64,000 nt of DNA from Piscicola geometra (GCA_943735955.1 OX030955.1:6680769-6744768); one strand, 5' to 3'; positions 1 to 13,652 are shown, counted from the stretch's first letter. Notes: a model not told the origin generated them from the letters alone. A program made the numbers and translations.

Positions 1-111
1 TCGGTGTCGTCGTCAGTTTCCACTTTCATCGTTGGCACCTTCCGCGTTCCGTGGATGACGACAGAGCACTTGATGCCACTCTCTTGGCCTTGTCTCAGTT
101 GCAGAGGAGTT
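1..111 (-). CDS. Partial exon, likely Ig domain of a cell-adhesion protein
   Basis: Read on the minus strand from an acceptor-like AG at 113-112, one frame stays open to the window edge. It gives a peptide beginning TPLQLRQGQESGIKCSVV. This looks like the first half of an immunoglobulin domain (Gln-Gly-Gln-Glu, then Ile-x-Cys as the B strand with the first Cys), and it resembles the start of Ig2 in NCAM/Fasciclin II-type proteins. It lies downstream of the Ig-like exon at 923-1186 on the same strand and may belong to the same gene. The splice phases of the two exons do not join directly, so an exon between them or a different acceptor would be needed. The exon is cut by the window edge. Confidence 0.35.
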
Positions 112-922
112 CTCAGGTAGGAGAACAGACCCAGGTTCGTGAAAGAAATGCTGTTGATTCGAACTGCAAGATAGGTGTTTTTAAAAAAAATTTGCATTCA
201 GTGGCATCATGTCCAAAATTAAAAACCTGGGTGCCCAAAAAAAAATAAGTGTACATTTTAACCTAAAAGCGGATTTTTTTAAAATTACAATATTTCTTTT
301 TAAATGTTTCGGATTCTTGTTGCCATACCCAGTTTGAAGATTCTAGTTTTTTTCATTATTTTAAATTAATTTGAAAAGAATGTCTAACAGTTCTAGTTTT
401 TCATTTAAGTGAAAGAAAGGGCTGATTGCTTACATTGCGAAATGACTAAATCCTCAAGAAGAAATAAGCACGAGTATCACCCAGCTTAAATGCCACTACC
501 TTCACAAAAAGTATAACTAAAACATTAAAATCCTTAAATTCTAGTAGCAATGCTAAAAAAAACGAAAATTAAAAATAAAGCCATGTGAATTACTTGGGAC
601 AGTCAGAGTAAAAGTGCTTTTGAGGTGGGGAGCAGACGCCATGTAACAAATGTATTCACCACTGTCCTCTTCCCGTAGCCCTGTTGTAGTATTTGGATTA
701 GTGGGGAGGGTAAGAGAGTGTTTTATTATTCATACTTGCTACTTTTATATTTTTATTTTCGCCAGTTTAACAAAATATTCATTAAAAATTTTAACAGATT
801 TTAAAATAATCTATTTTCTTAACTCTTTATCAACGAATTAAGTTTGTTACTTCTCTGTTGTTCTACATAATCATCGATGCACAAAGTCTTTGCATCTTTT
901 TAAAAACTCGCAAAACAACGAC

Positions 923-1186
923 CTGCAATGACGATGTTGATGACGGTTACTTCTTCCGCGTTCTTATTCTCCTTGACGTAGTATCTCTTTTCCAGCTCAG
1001 AGTTAACTTCTTTTCCATTGTAGATGCTCACACTGCTCTTCTGGCTGACATGGTCTATCAAGATGGTGTCTTTGGCGTCCTTCAACTGTCCTCTACAGCT
1101 GATGATTGTGAACTCCCCCTGCACCACATTGCCGAAGGAAGAAAGCCATTGTGGAGCTTGTTCCACTTTTACCGGGGTTGCCAATG
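923..1186 (-). CDS. Ig-like domain exon, immunoglobulin-superfamily gene (partial)
   Basis: The minus-strand exon runs from acceptor TTGTAG|CA (1186) to donor GCAG|GTCGTT (923). The 88-residue open frame includes VVQGEFTIISCRGQL and ends with a strand-like VTVINIVIAG. Gly-Glu-x-x-x-Ile-x-Cys is the usual Ig B-strand pattern, and the Asn-Gly and Arg-Tyr spacing fits the rest of a V/I-set fold, although the core Trp is not obvious. With the exon at 1-111 it suggests the N-terminal Ig repeats of an NCAM/Fasciclin-like adhesion protein whose body lies left of the window. I found no start exon or signal peptide to the right, so the 5' end is unresolved. Family assignment is inference from fold-like spacing only. 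Confidence 0.45.
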
Positions 1187-3703
1187 CTACAAGAGGAGTA
1201 AAAATATTTTAATGTATGCTGTTCATTATTTAATTTGAATAAAATATTGCACAAATTATTTTCAAAACACCAAAAATTCGTTAAACACTGGCAAATGCAT
1301 TTGGAAGTGACAAGACCAAGCAACAAATAGATTAACATGGTCTTTCTGTCTTACTTTGTATTCGAACGAAATATTCTCAAAATTGCAAAATACTCTTTGT
1401 TGCAGTCATTCCTACATTATAATGTATTTTAAACGTATAAAGAGGCAAAAATGTGAAGAAATGGATCTTACTTGTTAGACAAAAGAAAAAAAGAGTAAAG
1501 GCTACTTTGAGCATTTTTGAAAAATAAAGAAATTCAAACTAATGAATTTAATAATATTAATCATAAAAAAAGTAGTTTAAAAAGCGTAGATTGAACCCAT
1601 GCTCTACGTAGATTCTCGCGGTTAAATACTCTCGAGGAGAAGCACACAAAGAGTGCGCAAGACACATTCATGCGGGCGTGTTGGCACAAACACACACAAA
1701 ACCATCGTCGTCGTCGTGTACACGCACACGCACCTTGAGATATGGCAGGATGGAAAACAAGGCCAACAAAGTGGTAAACAAACTATTTTTAGATCGCTCT
1801 TAACGCTGGCGTTCATCTTTGGAATGAAAAGTGTGCCATTGGTTTCGCCATGCCTGCAGTCACTTACTTAAAGTGCGCTGAACAAGGAAGCTTTAGAAGC
1901 GTCAGACCAAAGAGCTTCTAGGATAATAACTCAAAAATAGGGTTGAAAGAGTTGTTTTTATGACGCGTCAAAAGACTTGAAAGGTTAGATTGATTATTAT
2001 TGACACATTTTCAAAGGCATAAACTTTAAGCAGCTTGCATTTCATTTCAATTTTTTCCTATTAAACGTTTTTTGCAACTCCATAATATGATTTCGTCTGT
2101 TTTAACTTTTTTTACAGTGGAAATCTTCCATGGTTCAAAGTTCTCGAGCGCCATAAAAGACCAATTACCATCCATAAAAATGTTCCCTCCCTCACACTCT
2201 TAATACCAGCATAAAAACCACTGCTGTTACAACTATTGCTAGTTTTAATACTACCAACTAGTATAATAAGATAGTTATCACTACGACTTCAATTTTAACT
2301 GAAAATAAAACATCAACTAAATGATACAACTAAATTATCGATATTTCTACTCTAGTTAGTTTTATGTGCTTGCTTAGTTCAAAACTTTAAATAATATCTC
2401 AGTAGTTGTTTAAAAAATGCACCATCGTCATTATCTACTGCAAAAAAATATTTTTGACAATCAAACAAGGTAGTTCATTCGAATCTGGAATCTTAAATAC
2501 TGCTTTGGGCACTGAGACATTATTAACCAGTCATATACTATATGATATAGCATCTCAATGGATTCAAAACATAACTTTATACTCAATTGGTAATATTGAT
2601 TATTCATCAAACACTTATCAAATGGTGTTTGAAGAGCAATCCTTGGCACTTCCAAACCAACCTACAAACTATAAAGTGAGACAGATCCTCCATTGAATTA
2701 TTGGATTATTTCAATTTTAATCTATTAATACATAAAATTAATTTATCGAAATGGTCTTTTGGCAAGTGTCAAAAAGGAGAACTGCAATGTGCCCCGATGG
2801 CGTACGTGACGCTTGCTTGTGTGGGGTCATTAAGTGATCTGTAGGTCAGTGGGTGGTTGTTGTGTCGTTTGAAGTTGTTTTAAATGGACCAAAAAGGATC
2901 TATATAGACCAAATCAAGTCAATAGAACCAATTACAGAATATCTCAGCCCATCTAATTTGAATTCAAGATTTGGAATGATTTTGCTAGTGTAACCTTAAT
3001 TTTGAATTTTTAAAGTAAACCAAACTTTTTCAACTATTTTAGAAGATAAAAGTTTTTACTATTAGAACTTTTAGTAGTTAGATCAATAAAGCCTCCAACA
3101 AAAAGAGAAAGTATCGAAAGCCTAAATACAGACTATAAAGACAGGAAGTTCGGTAGGCATTCTCTTGAATATTGTCTCTATTGTCTTCAAGTCTCAGTCA
3201 GTGTGATTGTGGGAGGAAGGGTTATTTTTTGGAGCTGAAATTAGACCGCTTTTAAATAATTTTTATCTATTTTTAAAGACACGTTTTTCTAAAAGTTTCT
3301 TATGTTTACATAACCCACTTAGATAAAAATATCGGCCAAATGCACACTGAGTGCATTTCAGGTCACCAGCACCATCGCAGTAAGCAGGTATCTAAGCCAC
3401 AACAAAGAGTCCATCAACAGCACACTCATGCACAGCCCATGCTTGAAGCACGCTTATGTAATGGAGTGTTCCAAAGGTATTTTGTAGTTTGACCCGAGCA
3501 AGCAAGCAGCAGAGTCAAAGGCTAGTTCGCTTCGAGAAACACTTGAATCATTTCACCACGTGCTTTTGTTTTTGTTTTTTTGTTAACTAGATAAATTTCT
3601 ATAAATAATTAAATACTTTTAAAATATCTGGGCAGCTTTCAGACTATTCAAAAATTACAAAGACAGCTTTACAAACTGAGAATTGAATTGTGAAGACTCC
3701 GAA

Positions 3704-3919
3704 TCAGCGCTCCACAATCGGATCTCTGGCGAATGAAAAACCTTCAATACGACGGAGAAAGACGCTTCTGAACAGGAGTGAAAACTGTTTATCTCGAACA
3801 ATTGTTGATTGAAGTTCAATAAGAATCATTGAATTATGATCAGACAATGATGAATTGACGACATAAATATTATGGAATGTTTTTGATCTTCGCATGCATC
3901 TTCCTGATGACACTGACAC
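3704..3919 (-). mobile_element. Possible LINE endonuclease fragment
   Basis: A short minus-strand frame includes VVNSSLSDHNSMILIEL. The Leu-Ser-Asp-His-x-x-hydrophobic arrangement resembles the C-terminal SDH motif of the AP-type endonuclease domain of non-LTR retrotransposons. Only this one motif supports it, and neighbouring sequence is not recognisable as reverse transcriptase. Unlike the better LINE relic at 20.6-21.8 kb, it could be chance. Confidence 0.25.
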
Positions 3920-5417
3920 TAAGTGATTTCACATCATTTATCAAGATGCTCGCCATAATCAATAAACGCAAAATTATGGTGTTTTAATTTTGAGAAAATG
4001 TCTTAAATAAAAATGTTTTCTGGAAAGAGGCTGAAAAGAGGTTTCGACAACGGGTTGATGCTAGTGAAGAAACTCGAATCTGAAACTACAACCCTGGTGC
4101 CAGTGTATATGTGTTGTCTTTATGCAAGTTTGGAATATATATTTTTCCATCTACATGGTTGCATGTCTGTTTGTCTAGTTTCCCACAAGTTGTTCTCTCC
4201 GCATGGAAGTGTGCTTATGGACCTAGTCAAAGAGTTGTGTCATCTTTCGTGTGCTTTTGCATTTTGTGTGAGTGTCAGAGTGTGTTTGTAATCTTCTTTA
4301 GGGTGGCTTAGCGCTTAATTTTTAACTTTATTTTCATATTTTTTAAACAAACCAATTAATTAGTTTTTATTTAATTTCAATTTATAACACAAGCGATACT
4401 TAATTCGAAAGGCACAACGCCTTCATTGCCGAATATATGGCACTGCACGCCTCCCTTGCACACAGCTTGCACACCCGGAGATGTACGCGTGGACGACGTA
4501 TCACACATGTGTGTATACAATGAAGATGTAGTCGGGGTGTATGCTTTGCGGAGAAGTGTACGCTGTATTTAAGGATCTCCAAGCTCGAGGGCCATTTGTG
4601 AAGGCTTCCAGTTCACGTTTCGGCTTCTCACTCGAGACTTGTTGCTGAATACACATGTTTTTACGAGAAAGTAATCTTTAAAAGTTATTTTTAACGTTTT
4701 TATCTTTAGGAAAGTAGGAGCAGGGATTCTGATTGCGTTGAGAAGAGAGTCTCAGAGCCCTGGATGGCCCATTCTGAAGACGAGTCGGTGCAGAAACTCC
4801 AGGTTATTTCGTCCCTTCGTGTTTCAAAGGTCTGAAAGTGGGTTGGTGAAGATAGGTTCTAATGAGAGTACTACATAATTTTTGTGTGTTCATTCATTTT
4901 TCTCGTTCACACGTGAATCTAAAATATTTTTAGTAGAATAAAACATACTTAAATTGAAATTAAGTTATTACTATCAAAATTAGTTTTTTTCTTTATATTA
5001 ATATTCGGATTTGAAATATAAATTAGAATAAAAGAACTCTTTAATTTGCCAAAGATTTTTGAAAGCTTTAAGAGGAGTAGGCAATTCTAGCCATAAAATA
5101 TATTTAAAAAAACAAAAAAAACCATGCTACTTTTTTTTAGAAAAATATGTTTTAAAATAGGATCGAGTCAATCTCTTACCTGGAATCGATGATGTGCAAT
5201 CGTTGAAGGAGTTCCAACCGATGGAGCCTTTATTACCGCCTCCATTCAAACCTCGCAATTCCTTGCATTTTGCCCGCTGCTCCCCTTGCCATGTGTTCCA
5301 TAATCGAACTTCCATTTAGGGTATTTGAAAACTCAAGTTGATGAATTGCTTCCATTAATTATGGAGATGATGTTGGCCTATTATTTATGTCTGTGTATAT
5401 GAATGTATTTTAAATGT

Positions 5418-5642
<225 letters not shown>

Positions 5643-7056
5643 GGTGTGTATGTTTGATTTATGTGAGTGGAAGCAGCAAAGAAAAATACTTTCTTTCATC
5701 TCTGAAAGGCCTGCTAATTGCACTCGAAGGAAAAAATTCTTCTGCAAGCACTGATTATTTCATTTTAAATATAGCATATTTTTGCAAAAAAAATGTATTA
5801 GTAGTGCTTGGAAAAAAAACTTGAAACGAAAATAGAATGAAAATTAATGGACAAAAACTAATGGTGCACAAATGATGCCTTAATTTCGTCTCGTAAGACC
5901 CTCATTATAAATGAAATGTAATACCCACTCGATGTGAAAACCACAGAAGTCAGTGACTTCATTTGGCATTCATGGAATCTTTTTGACCGTTATTTTTCAA
6001 AGACTATTAAAATTAAAACTTTTATTGCTTTATAACTTTGACGTTTTGACTAATTTGAATCCTTTTCTTCAAGCTCTTCTCTTCTTCAATTCGCCAACCT
6101 GCTCTCCGGCTTGTAGCTCATCTTTGATCTATCACCCTCCCAAAAGATATTCATTAGCAATTGCTGCTTCTTTCGCAGTACGTTAGGTCGTAACGCTGTT
6201 AACATCAAAGGTTCAGCATCAAGAAGTTGTGATTGCAGTCTTTGATGAGTAAAACCATATTTTTATTTCCATAATTATAAAAAAAGTTATGGTTTTTAAT
6301 AAAATATATATTTTTAAGAAGATATATTGAAAGCCTAATGAGTCTTTAGAAAGAACGCTGCAAGTGAATGCATGGAGAATATATGAAATGCTAAGAATTT
6401 GATGATTTAAAAAAGACTGTCTCTATAAATTTTTCAGTATTCGAACAAAATGAGTGAAAATCGTTATTCTGCGCGTAGATAAGTCCAGTGAAATTCATTT
6501 ATCTCTATGCTACATTAAATCGATATTTTATTTATCTTATCTCTTGCCAATGATTCATTAACGAATTTTTCATTGCAGATAATTTAGAAAAAGACCAATA
6601 AATCGATTTTGAAAGCGTCCAAAACGACGAAAACTTGAACATGTGTGCATAAAAATGAAATATCTAACTTGGAAAAAGAAGGTTTAAAAAAACCTAAAAT
6701 ATTAAATTGGAAATCTGAAGTATCATTTTGATTATATCGAAGAAATATTTTTTTTATTTTTAAGCTACAATAAAGTTTATTCATCAAACAAAAGCAATCA
6801 CACTTTGTTATACGTATACCTGAAACAATCAATTAAATAATATATTTTAAAAGACTTTGATTCTTTTTCAAAGGTAAATTGACATTTTTCTAATTGAAAA
6901 CTGGCGTTGAAGTTTATTCGATTGAAGACTTAGTTCCTCTCTTGAGCAACACCATTGAGTTCTGCCGATGTTTTACTGATTATAGAAAGCAACAAAAAAA
7001 TATTATAAAAACAAAAATTTATTAAAAGAGCAGTGGATAGAAAGCTTAGAACCAAA

Positions 7057-8563
7057 ATGAAACCTTCAAAAACAAGTTATAATCCTCTTTCAAATCTAAG
7101 AATTCCCTTTCTGTCCCTTCTCGTTCTCTTCTTCGCACCACGCCCCACCAGCACTTCCACTATCTTCTATCCGCAGTACAGCCAACCTCCACTCAACAAC
7201 AACACCTCCTTTGACCTCTCCGCTTGCAACCTGCACATCAAGCAGCCCTTCAGCGGCTCTTGCCAGTGCACAGCGCTGTATGACGTGAGGTGCACAGACG
7301 TCGACCAAATCCCTCAGCTCTACACCGACAACCACAACATCGTATACAACGGCATCTATCTGGCGCAACAGAAGATTTCATCTTTGCAGTATGGAGCATT
7401 CCAAGGCTTCCAGGTGCAGAAGGTGGTTCTGAACCTGAACAACATCGGCAACAAGATCAGCTCGAAACCGTTCTTCGGATTAGAAAAGGTCTTGCGAGAG
7501 TTGTACATGGGCGGCTGCAACATCACCACCCTGCCAGAGCACATGCTCAAAGAAATGAAGAACCTCAGTCGTCTGCATCTGTGGGCGAACAAAATCATCG
7601 TCATTACTCCTGGCTACTTCAGCAGCTGCAGTGAGCTGAAGGAACTCATCTTGTGGGGCAACAAACTAAGTATAATCAAAGATGGGCTCTTCAACGGCCT
7701 TTGGAACCTCCAGAAACTCGATCTGGACAGAAACGAGATCAAGGAAATCCAGATGACTGCCTTTAAACACTTAGGTCGTCTAGAAGTGATTCATCTGGGA
7801 GAGAACCAGATCGCAACACTGCCACCTGACGTCTTCACCCACCTGACCAATCTCAAGGTGCTCAACTTGGACGGCAACCGCCTCAAAGTCATCTACCCCA
7901 AGGCATTTGAAATCCTGCACAACTTGATCAGTCTTTCCCTCAACAACAACAATCTCACCCTCTTGCCTGGAGAGACCTTCACGCACATGCGCAACCTCAC
8001 TGCCATTTTCCTGCACAGAAATCTACTAGAGGAGTTGTGGCCAAACGCTTTCCAAAACCAAAAGTCACTCTACCTGCTCAACCTCAGCTACAACCAGATC
8101 AAGGACATTCCAGACGGCACTTTCAGAGACAACCAGCACCTCAAGATCTTCTACATCGACAACAACCGCATTGAAACTGTGCAGATGTTAGTCTATCTCC
8201 ACATCACCTATTTCACATTCATGCCACTATTTTACACATTGAACCTCACTTCACCACCTAAAACCACACACCAGGTGTGTCTTCTCTTGGAGCAGGAGAC
8301 ACCCCTTCCGCATGCTTTCCATGCTGGGCAACCCTCTCACATGCGACTGCAGGCTGAGCTGGTTGGCTGAGTTGCAGAAAAACTCTTCAGTCTCAGTCGG
8401 TGGCGTGTGTGAGCGCAAAGGTTCGGCGATGAATTTGGGCTTTGACTCCCTTCCCAGAGGCTTTTCAGAGGTTGCAGATGGTCAGAAAATCACCTTCAGA
8501 TACTCCGTCACCGACTCGAGACTGTATCGCCAGTGTGAGCCTGTGCCCTCCAAGTGTAACTGA
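7057..8563 (+). CDS. Secreted leucine-rich-repeat protein with LRRCT cap
   Basis: Two exons, 7057-8186 and 8275-8563, joined in phase (AT|G), give 472 aa. The ATG at 7057 is chosen because the open frame begins upstream on GTG; it places a hydrophobic signal peptide (FLSLLVLFF, residues about 21-30) near the N-terminus. Next come a Cys-rich cap (CNLHIKQPFSGSCQC), about 11 LRRs with the LxxLxLxxNxI pattern (residues about 95-375), and, across the splice, a C-terminal cap with NPLTCDCRLSWL and two later Cys. There is no transmembrane segment, so it is probably secreted or matrix-bound. It resembles the extracellular LRR class (slit/chaoptin/oplophorus style), but I cannot name an orthologue. 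The 88-nt intron is followed by the cap exon. A candidate poly(A) signal is at 8811-8816. Confidence 0.85.
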
Positions 8564-10611
8564 GTGAGTGCCTTGGTGTGTCAGTGGTGCCATATCATGA
8601 GTGTTTTCTCAGTACTTTCTAATAATTATTATTGATTTCTTTTTATTTCTCCATTTCTTTTTTTTTAACGAGTTGTAAATAATATAAAATTAGCTATGCT
8701 ACTCGAAACATAACAATCATGAAAAATTAATTTTCATCTTTTTCAAACATCAAGTCGCTTTTAAAATTAATTCTAACATTTTCAGTCGAAATGTCTAAGA
8801 CAACAAAATGAATAAAGAGAAAAAGAAGGTTGGTCGAAAGCAGGATAACTAAGAGGAAATTCCCGAAGTTGAATTAATTTGTAGAAGTCGAAAGGTTTTG
8901 AGGAAGCCTTTGTGTTCGTAAGAGCTTTGAGTCTTTCATTAACTTCCATTGTGCGCTTGCGGTTCCTCTAGAGCATATTTTAATGTTGAGCGTTTGTCAC
9001 GAGTATTTTAGAGCCAAAGAACGTTCGACTATTTTAGTTTTTTTTGTATTTGACATTTTTGCGTCGTTTTTTTCAAGCTTGTTTACATCATGGCCATATT
9101 TTCACATTTTATTAAAATAATTTTTCTTGACATTGATAGAAGCATTAAAAACGACATCATCGGTAGTTACCACTGCAACCACCTTCACCTACTCCCCTCC
9201 ATTCACATCCCCCTTTCTAGCATCCACAGCAATTCAATCTCCGAACATCTCCACTCCAATATAATATACCTCTTCAATTGCTTTTATTGCCCCATACCAC
9301 GTCTTTCAACGCGTGTTTGTATTGCTAGATAGCTCTTTCAACTGTTTGGCTTCGATATATTAATCATGAGCACAACGCTTGATTAGCGGGTCGTCCTCCC
9401 TCGGGAAGTTTGACTCTTTCTCTAGAATTGTGTAATGTCTCAAGGATATTACATTGTGTCGTGGAGGTTTCACTTCCTCTTTACGATGTCGTCAACAAGG
9501 CTGCAAGCACCCTTTTGTGGACATTTTATTTTTATGATGATTCAAAACTCTTGATTACAGAGTATACTTAAATATTTTATTCTTTTGATTCCATATAAAT
9601 AATTGAAATAACGTTTTAGCTTTTTAAATCTTAAAACTATTTCAAGAAGTTTGTTTTGAGTTAGCATTCAAAACTTATTCCAAATGGTAACATTTTTTCC
9701 ATTTGTTTTGTACCTAAATAATTATTTTTACTAAAATTATATTTGGAATGGACATTGTTCAAGTACCGGGAAAGCTTTCACTCCCATGCAAATTGCGGCA
9801 TTCTTTCACAGACATACTCGAATTTTCATACTCTATGTAGACCTGAATGTGGTTGATTTCAGCTCATTTAGACATTTTTTACAAACATTATTGCCATAGA
9901 AATTTTTCACGAATTATACTTTGTTTAGACGATGCTTTCTAGGAGACACTTTCACATTGGTTTTGTTTTCGGAGTTAGTGTTTAAAAATCATAAGTTTAT
10001 TTTTTCGCTATGATAAAAATGTTTTTGCTAAGTTATATAAATCTGAATAATACAAATATTAATCAATCTAATATTTTCCTTTCTTAATTCCGCATTTCAA
10101 CTTTTCAGATTATCCCGCTTGCGTTTTCTTGTAAAACATGTGAACTAAAATCAAACTTGCATAAAATGTCCTATTTATTCTTCTCAAAGCATATACATTG
10201 ATTTATCTACACTATCTTTCACAAACTAGTCTAGTTTATTTGACATTTTAGATGTGTAGGGGTGTTATATTTGATACAATATCAGTTTTGTAGTCGCCAA
10301 TTTTGAAATGTTATACTAATCGTGAAAAACAAATAAATGATTTTTTTTCTTTCTTTTATCATCGAATAAAATGTTTCTGTTAGACTTTCCTCGAAGTTTC
10401 AATATCTTTCAAAGCTTTTTTCAAGTACTTTTAGAGCTTTTTGATTCAGCAAAAGTACGTTTTATATATTTTTATTAATTTATAAACTAAACTTTTGCAA
10501 TTTAAGTATAGGTCCTATACTATAGGAGTTGGATCGCCTTTCAGTTTTTTAGGACGAATACTAGCCCAGTGGTTAGATGAATCGAAATCTACTCTGTTTA
10601 TCTTTTCCACC
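8564..10611. other. Intergenic, no gene seen
   Basis: About 2 kb of AT-rich DNA between the LRR gene and elongin B. It holds the LRR gene's 3' UTR with AATAAA at 8811-8816. No exon-like frame, repeat array or RNA gene was recognised. Confidence 0.55.
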
Positions 10612-11343
10612 ATGGTTTGTACTTTTTACACATTTTACGCCGTTCTTCTTAAATAACTGGAGAATTTTAAATGAATTTTTAGGATAAATAATTATTTTCC
10701 ATATATAATTATTTTTTTAAATAATACAGTTTTTTTTATTTTCATTTAATTGATGTAATTTGGATTTTAAGGAAATTTTTATCCATTCGGCGTAGTGTTT
10801 TTTCTAGGTAATCATAATCAACGCCGGTTTCATCAAAATTATACAAGTGCATTTTCATTAATTTTATAAATTGATTTTTTAGGACGTCTTTCTCATGGTG
10901 CGTAGGAAAAACACAACGATGTTTCTAGACGCGAAGGAAACAACGCCAGTTCTGGAAGTGAAGAAGGTCTTGAAGGGAATCCTCAAGGCGAACACCGAAG
11001 ACATGCAACTCTACAAAGATGGAACTGTCATTGACGAAACAAAAACCCTCGGAGCTGTTGGATACACCAATCTTACTGCAAAAGTATTTTTATATATCAT
11101 TGTTTTAACAACATAAAAGTTTAATTTGAAATTGTATAAAATTGAAAAATTATGCAGTTGTATAAAGTTTAACTTTCTGTTTAACTCACACAAAAGGCCC
11201 AAGCGCCTGCAACAATTGGACTCGCCTTGAAACAGAAAGATGGATCTTTCGAGTCACTCGAGATCACCGAGCTGTCGATTCCTCCTGCTCTGCCCGAGGT
11301 GATGAAGTCTCAAGAGAACGCCACTAGTCACAACCAGGAGTAG
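10612..11343 (+). CDS. ELOB: Elongin B
   Basis: Three exons: 10612-10614 (ATG alone, followed by donor GTTTGT), 10883-11083 and 11197-11343. The product is 116 aa, against 118 in human. It begins MDVFLMVRRKNTTMF and carries the family landmarks LYKDGTVIDETKTLG, the QAPATIGLAL block, and the C-terminal tail with PPALPEVMK. Elongin B is a ubiquitin-like protein that pairs with elongin C in the elongin transcription factor and in VHL/SOCS-box cullin-RING ubiquitin ligases. The start codon sits on its own three-base coding segment in exon 1, so an open-frame search misses the first five residues and begins at the internal Met 10895. AATAAA lies at 11458-11463, about 115 bases past the stop. Confidence 0.95.
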
Positions 11344-12417
11344 TTGCTAGGCTGGTTTTTGTGGTTGTGGCTAGGCTGGTATTAGTGATTGTGGAAGGGT
11401 GGTGTTCTCGGCTTTGGTAAAGTGGTGTTTATGGCTGTGGGAAGAGGTTGGTAAAGAAATAAACATTGATTTGTGAGTTGAAAGTTATTTATATTTTTCA
11501 GCATGTTGTGCATTAATATCTGGTGGATGCTCCAGTAATGAGGTAGAAATTATGATGAGGGTAAGGATGGTAAAATGACTGTTTACAGTGCTAGTAAAAG
11601 GCATTGTTTTATCATTATAAGTGTTTTCAATAAGCGATGGGGATTTAGGATTTTTAAAGATTTTTTAAAAATAGTTTATTACAATAATTTTTTTATAATT
11701 TATTATTTTGATTAGGACTTGTTTTGGGTTTTTACCTTTCCATTGTTTCATTTTGCATATAGGATCTTTTAAATAAATATTTATTAAATATTTGTCTTTT
11801 TAAACCTCTTATAATTCAACAAGCCTAAAAACTTGTTCAATTTGCATCAATCTTATCTGAGTGACAGCTTTTCAATTACAAGTTGGTTTTCATCCTTTAA
11901 TGATGAGTCGTCCTCCTCATAATATTTCAAATAATATTTGATAAAATTGGAAAAAATATCATGATATTTATTATTTATAACATTTCGGACATTTTAAAGA
12001 ATCAATAGTTCCTTTAACTTCACAATTTCAATAATTCTCCTAACTTACACATTCTCTAATCACTCATCACCTCAATGATCAAACTACGTTCGATGTAAGA
12101 ATTTCTTAAACAAAAAGATAACTAATGCATCATTTTCTTCGCTGCCACCACATAATGCAATCAAAAGTTTATTTCAATAAATGCAAAGACATTCAAATGC
12201 ACTCCAATCAAAGGTTCATAAGGCGCAAGCACTTGCTACCTAGAAGTTCCTGCGACAAGATTTGCTTCATAAGAATTCATAGAATGCTCTTTCAACAAGG
12301 CACTCTTCGAGGTCACATGTACTTCCATTCCAAACTATTAAACGTCATCTGCACATCATCCTTTCACCACTCTTCATCATCTCACCACTCTCCATCATCA
12401 TAACATCCACGGCAACA
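11344..12417. other. Convergent intergenic region
   Basis: This holds the 3' ends of elongin B (+) and of the first universal stress protein gene (-). AATAAA for elongin B is at 11458. The reverse complement TTTATT at 12168-12173 is a candidate signal for the minus-strand gene. No coding exon was recognised. Confidence 0.55.
11458..11463 (+). terminator. Poly(A) signal of elongin B
   Basis: A canonical AATAAA 115 bases past the elongin B stop codon. Confidence 0.75.
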
Positions 12418-13652
12418 CTACTCGATGAAGCGGTTAGGCACGATGACGATGGGCAAGTTGGAGTTTCTCGAGAGGTACTCTGCAGTGCTGCCCCGCTTGA
12501 CGCCGTGCCCTTCACCGCAGCCCCTCGAACCACACACGATCAGGTCCGCTGCTTCGTCAGTCGCCATCTTCAAGATGCCTTCTGCCACGTTCTTGTTCGC
12601 CGATGCTCTCATCTTGTGCTTCATCTGGAGAGGATGATACAGGGTGATGGGAATGCAGCCATTGATTATTTATCAAACACTTTTTATTACATTGTTTTGA
12701 ACTCGTAAGAATTTGACTTTCTATAGGTCGAGTGTAGGAAATTGAGTTTGTGATTACGAAGATTAGTTCTTTAGGAGGCTCCTGTTCGGCGTCTTCCAAG
12801 CATTATTTGCTCAGAATACTTCAAAAGAAAGAACACACTTCATTATGTCTACAGATTGCAGTTTAGAATGACATTTGAACGTCTACTAGGCAAAATATTA
12901 AATGTATGCATCAGCAACCTTTCGAAGATGGCACACCATTTCATACTCTTCCTCGAGCTGCCTGCTTTTGGCATTCATCTCGTCGATGATCTTGGTCCAG
13001 TCTTCGATGGGCACTGACATGCCACCTGGATAGTGAGAGAGAGTTTTAAGTAATTGGTAACTTGATCGTGCATGTCTTCGGGATTTCACCGCTATCCTGT
13101 CAGAGAAACTCATTTAGACTCTGGTTGCAGCTAGGATCGGTAATAAAATCTGGCTTAAATGCATGATGAGACGGGGTCAAGAAGAGAGTGGGTACTTTTC
13201 CATGAGAAAGTGGGCAGTTTTGGCACTTCAGGGCAGTGAATGAGCACTACTAGATCTTCCAGACGCCACAAGTTCAAGACGTACCCTGTGTGGTGGGATG
13301 ATGCAGGTTGTTTTTCAAAAATTAAAATATTTTCATTATTTTCAAGGTTTATTATTAGTTCTTTATGTTTAAAAAAACAATAAATCAAGTCAGTAGCATC
13401 TTCCAAACTCACATTCGAAAGCTCTTCTCGAGTTGTCGCTAGTGTCGACAGCCACCGCAACCACTCTTGTGTAGGTGCCGTACGCAGATGACCTGAGTAG
13501 TTGTGTGTGTTGCAGTCAGAGTGATGTTTGAATGTGGTAGATTGAGGTAGATAAATGATTTCGGAATCTTTAATTCATCACAGATACACTCCAAAAGATC
13601 GTATCCACCTTCTCCTTCCTATGTTCTTTGGCAGGCCTGATTCAGTCTGCAT
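12418..13652 (-). CDS. Universal stress protein (UspA fold), copy 1
   Basis: Five minus-strand exons: 13609-13652 (ATG at 13652), 13413-13492, 13196-13285, 12919-13025 and 12418-12624, all phase-consistent, 175 aa. It shows the UspA architecture: a first strand with RVVAVAVDTSDNS (adenine-side Asp), a strand with LVVLIHCPEVPKLP, a helical pair (IIDEMNAKSRQLEEEYEMV), then the nucleotide loop GSRGCGEGHGVKRGST. That loop fits the ATP-binding signature G-x2-G-x9-G-[S/T], and it is followed by a typical strand, LPIVIVP. The protein should be a small cytosolic ATP-binding, probably dimeric, stress protein. Its 3' exon is undivided, whereas copy 2 has an intron at the equivalent site. The next gene upstream on the same strand is the paralogue at 15183-18379, so this is a tandem duplication. 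Confidence 0.88.

Noticed and set aside
7033..7056. Start of the secreted LRR protein at 7033
   Set aside because: That codon is GTG; the ATG at 7057 puts the hydrophobic signal segment at a normal distance.
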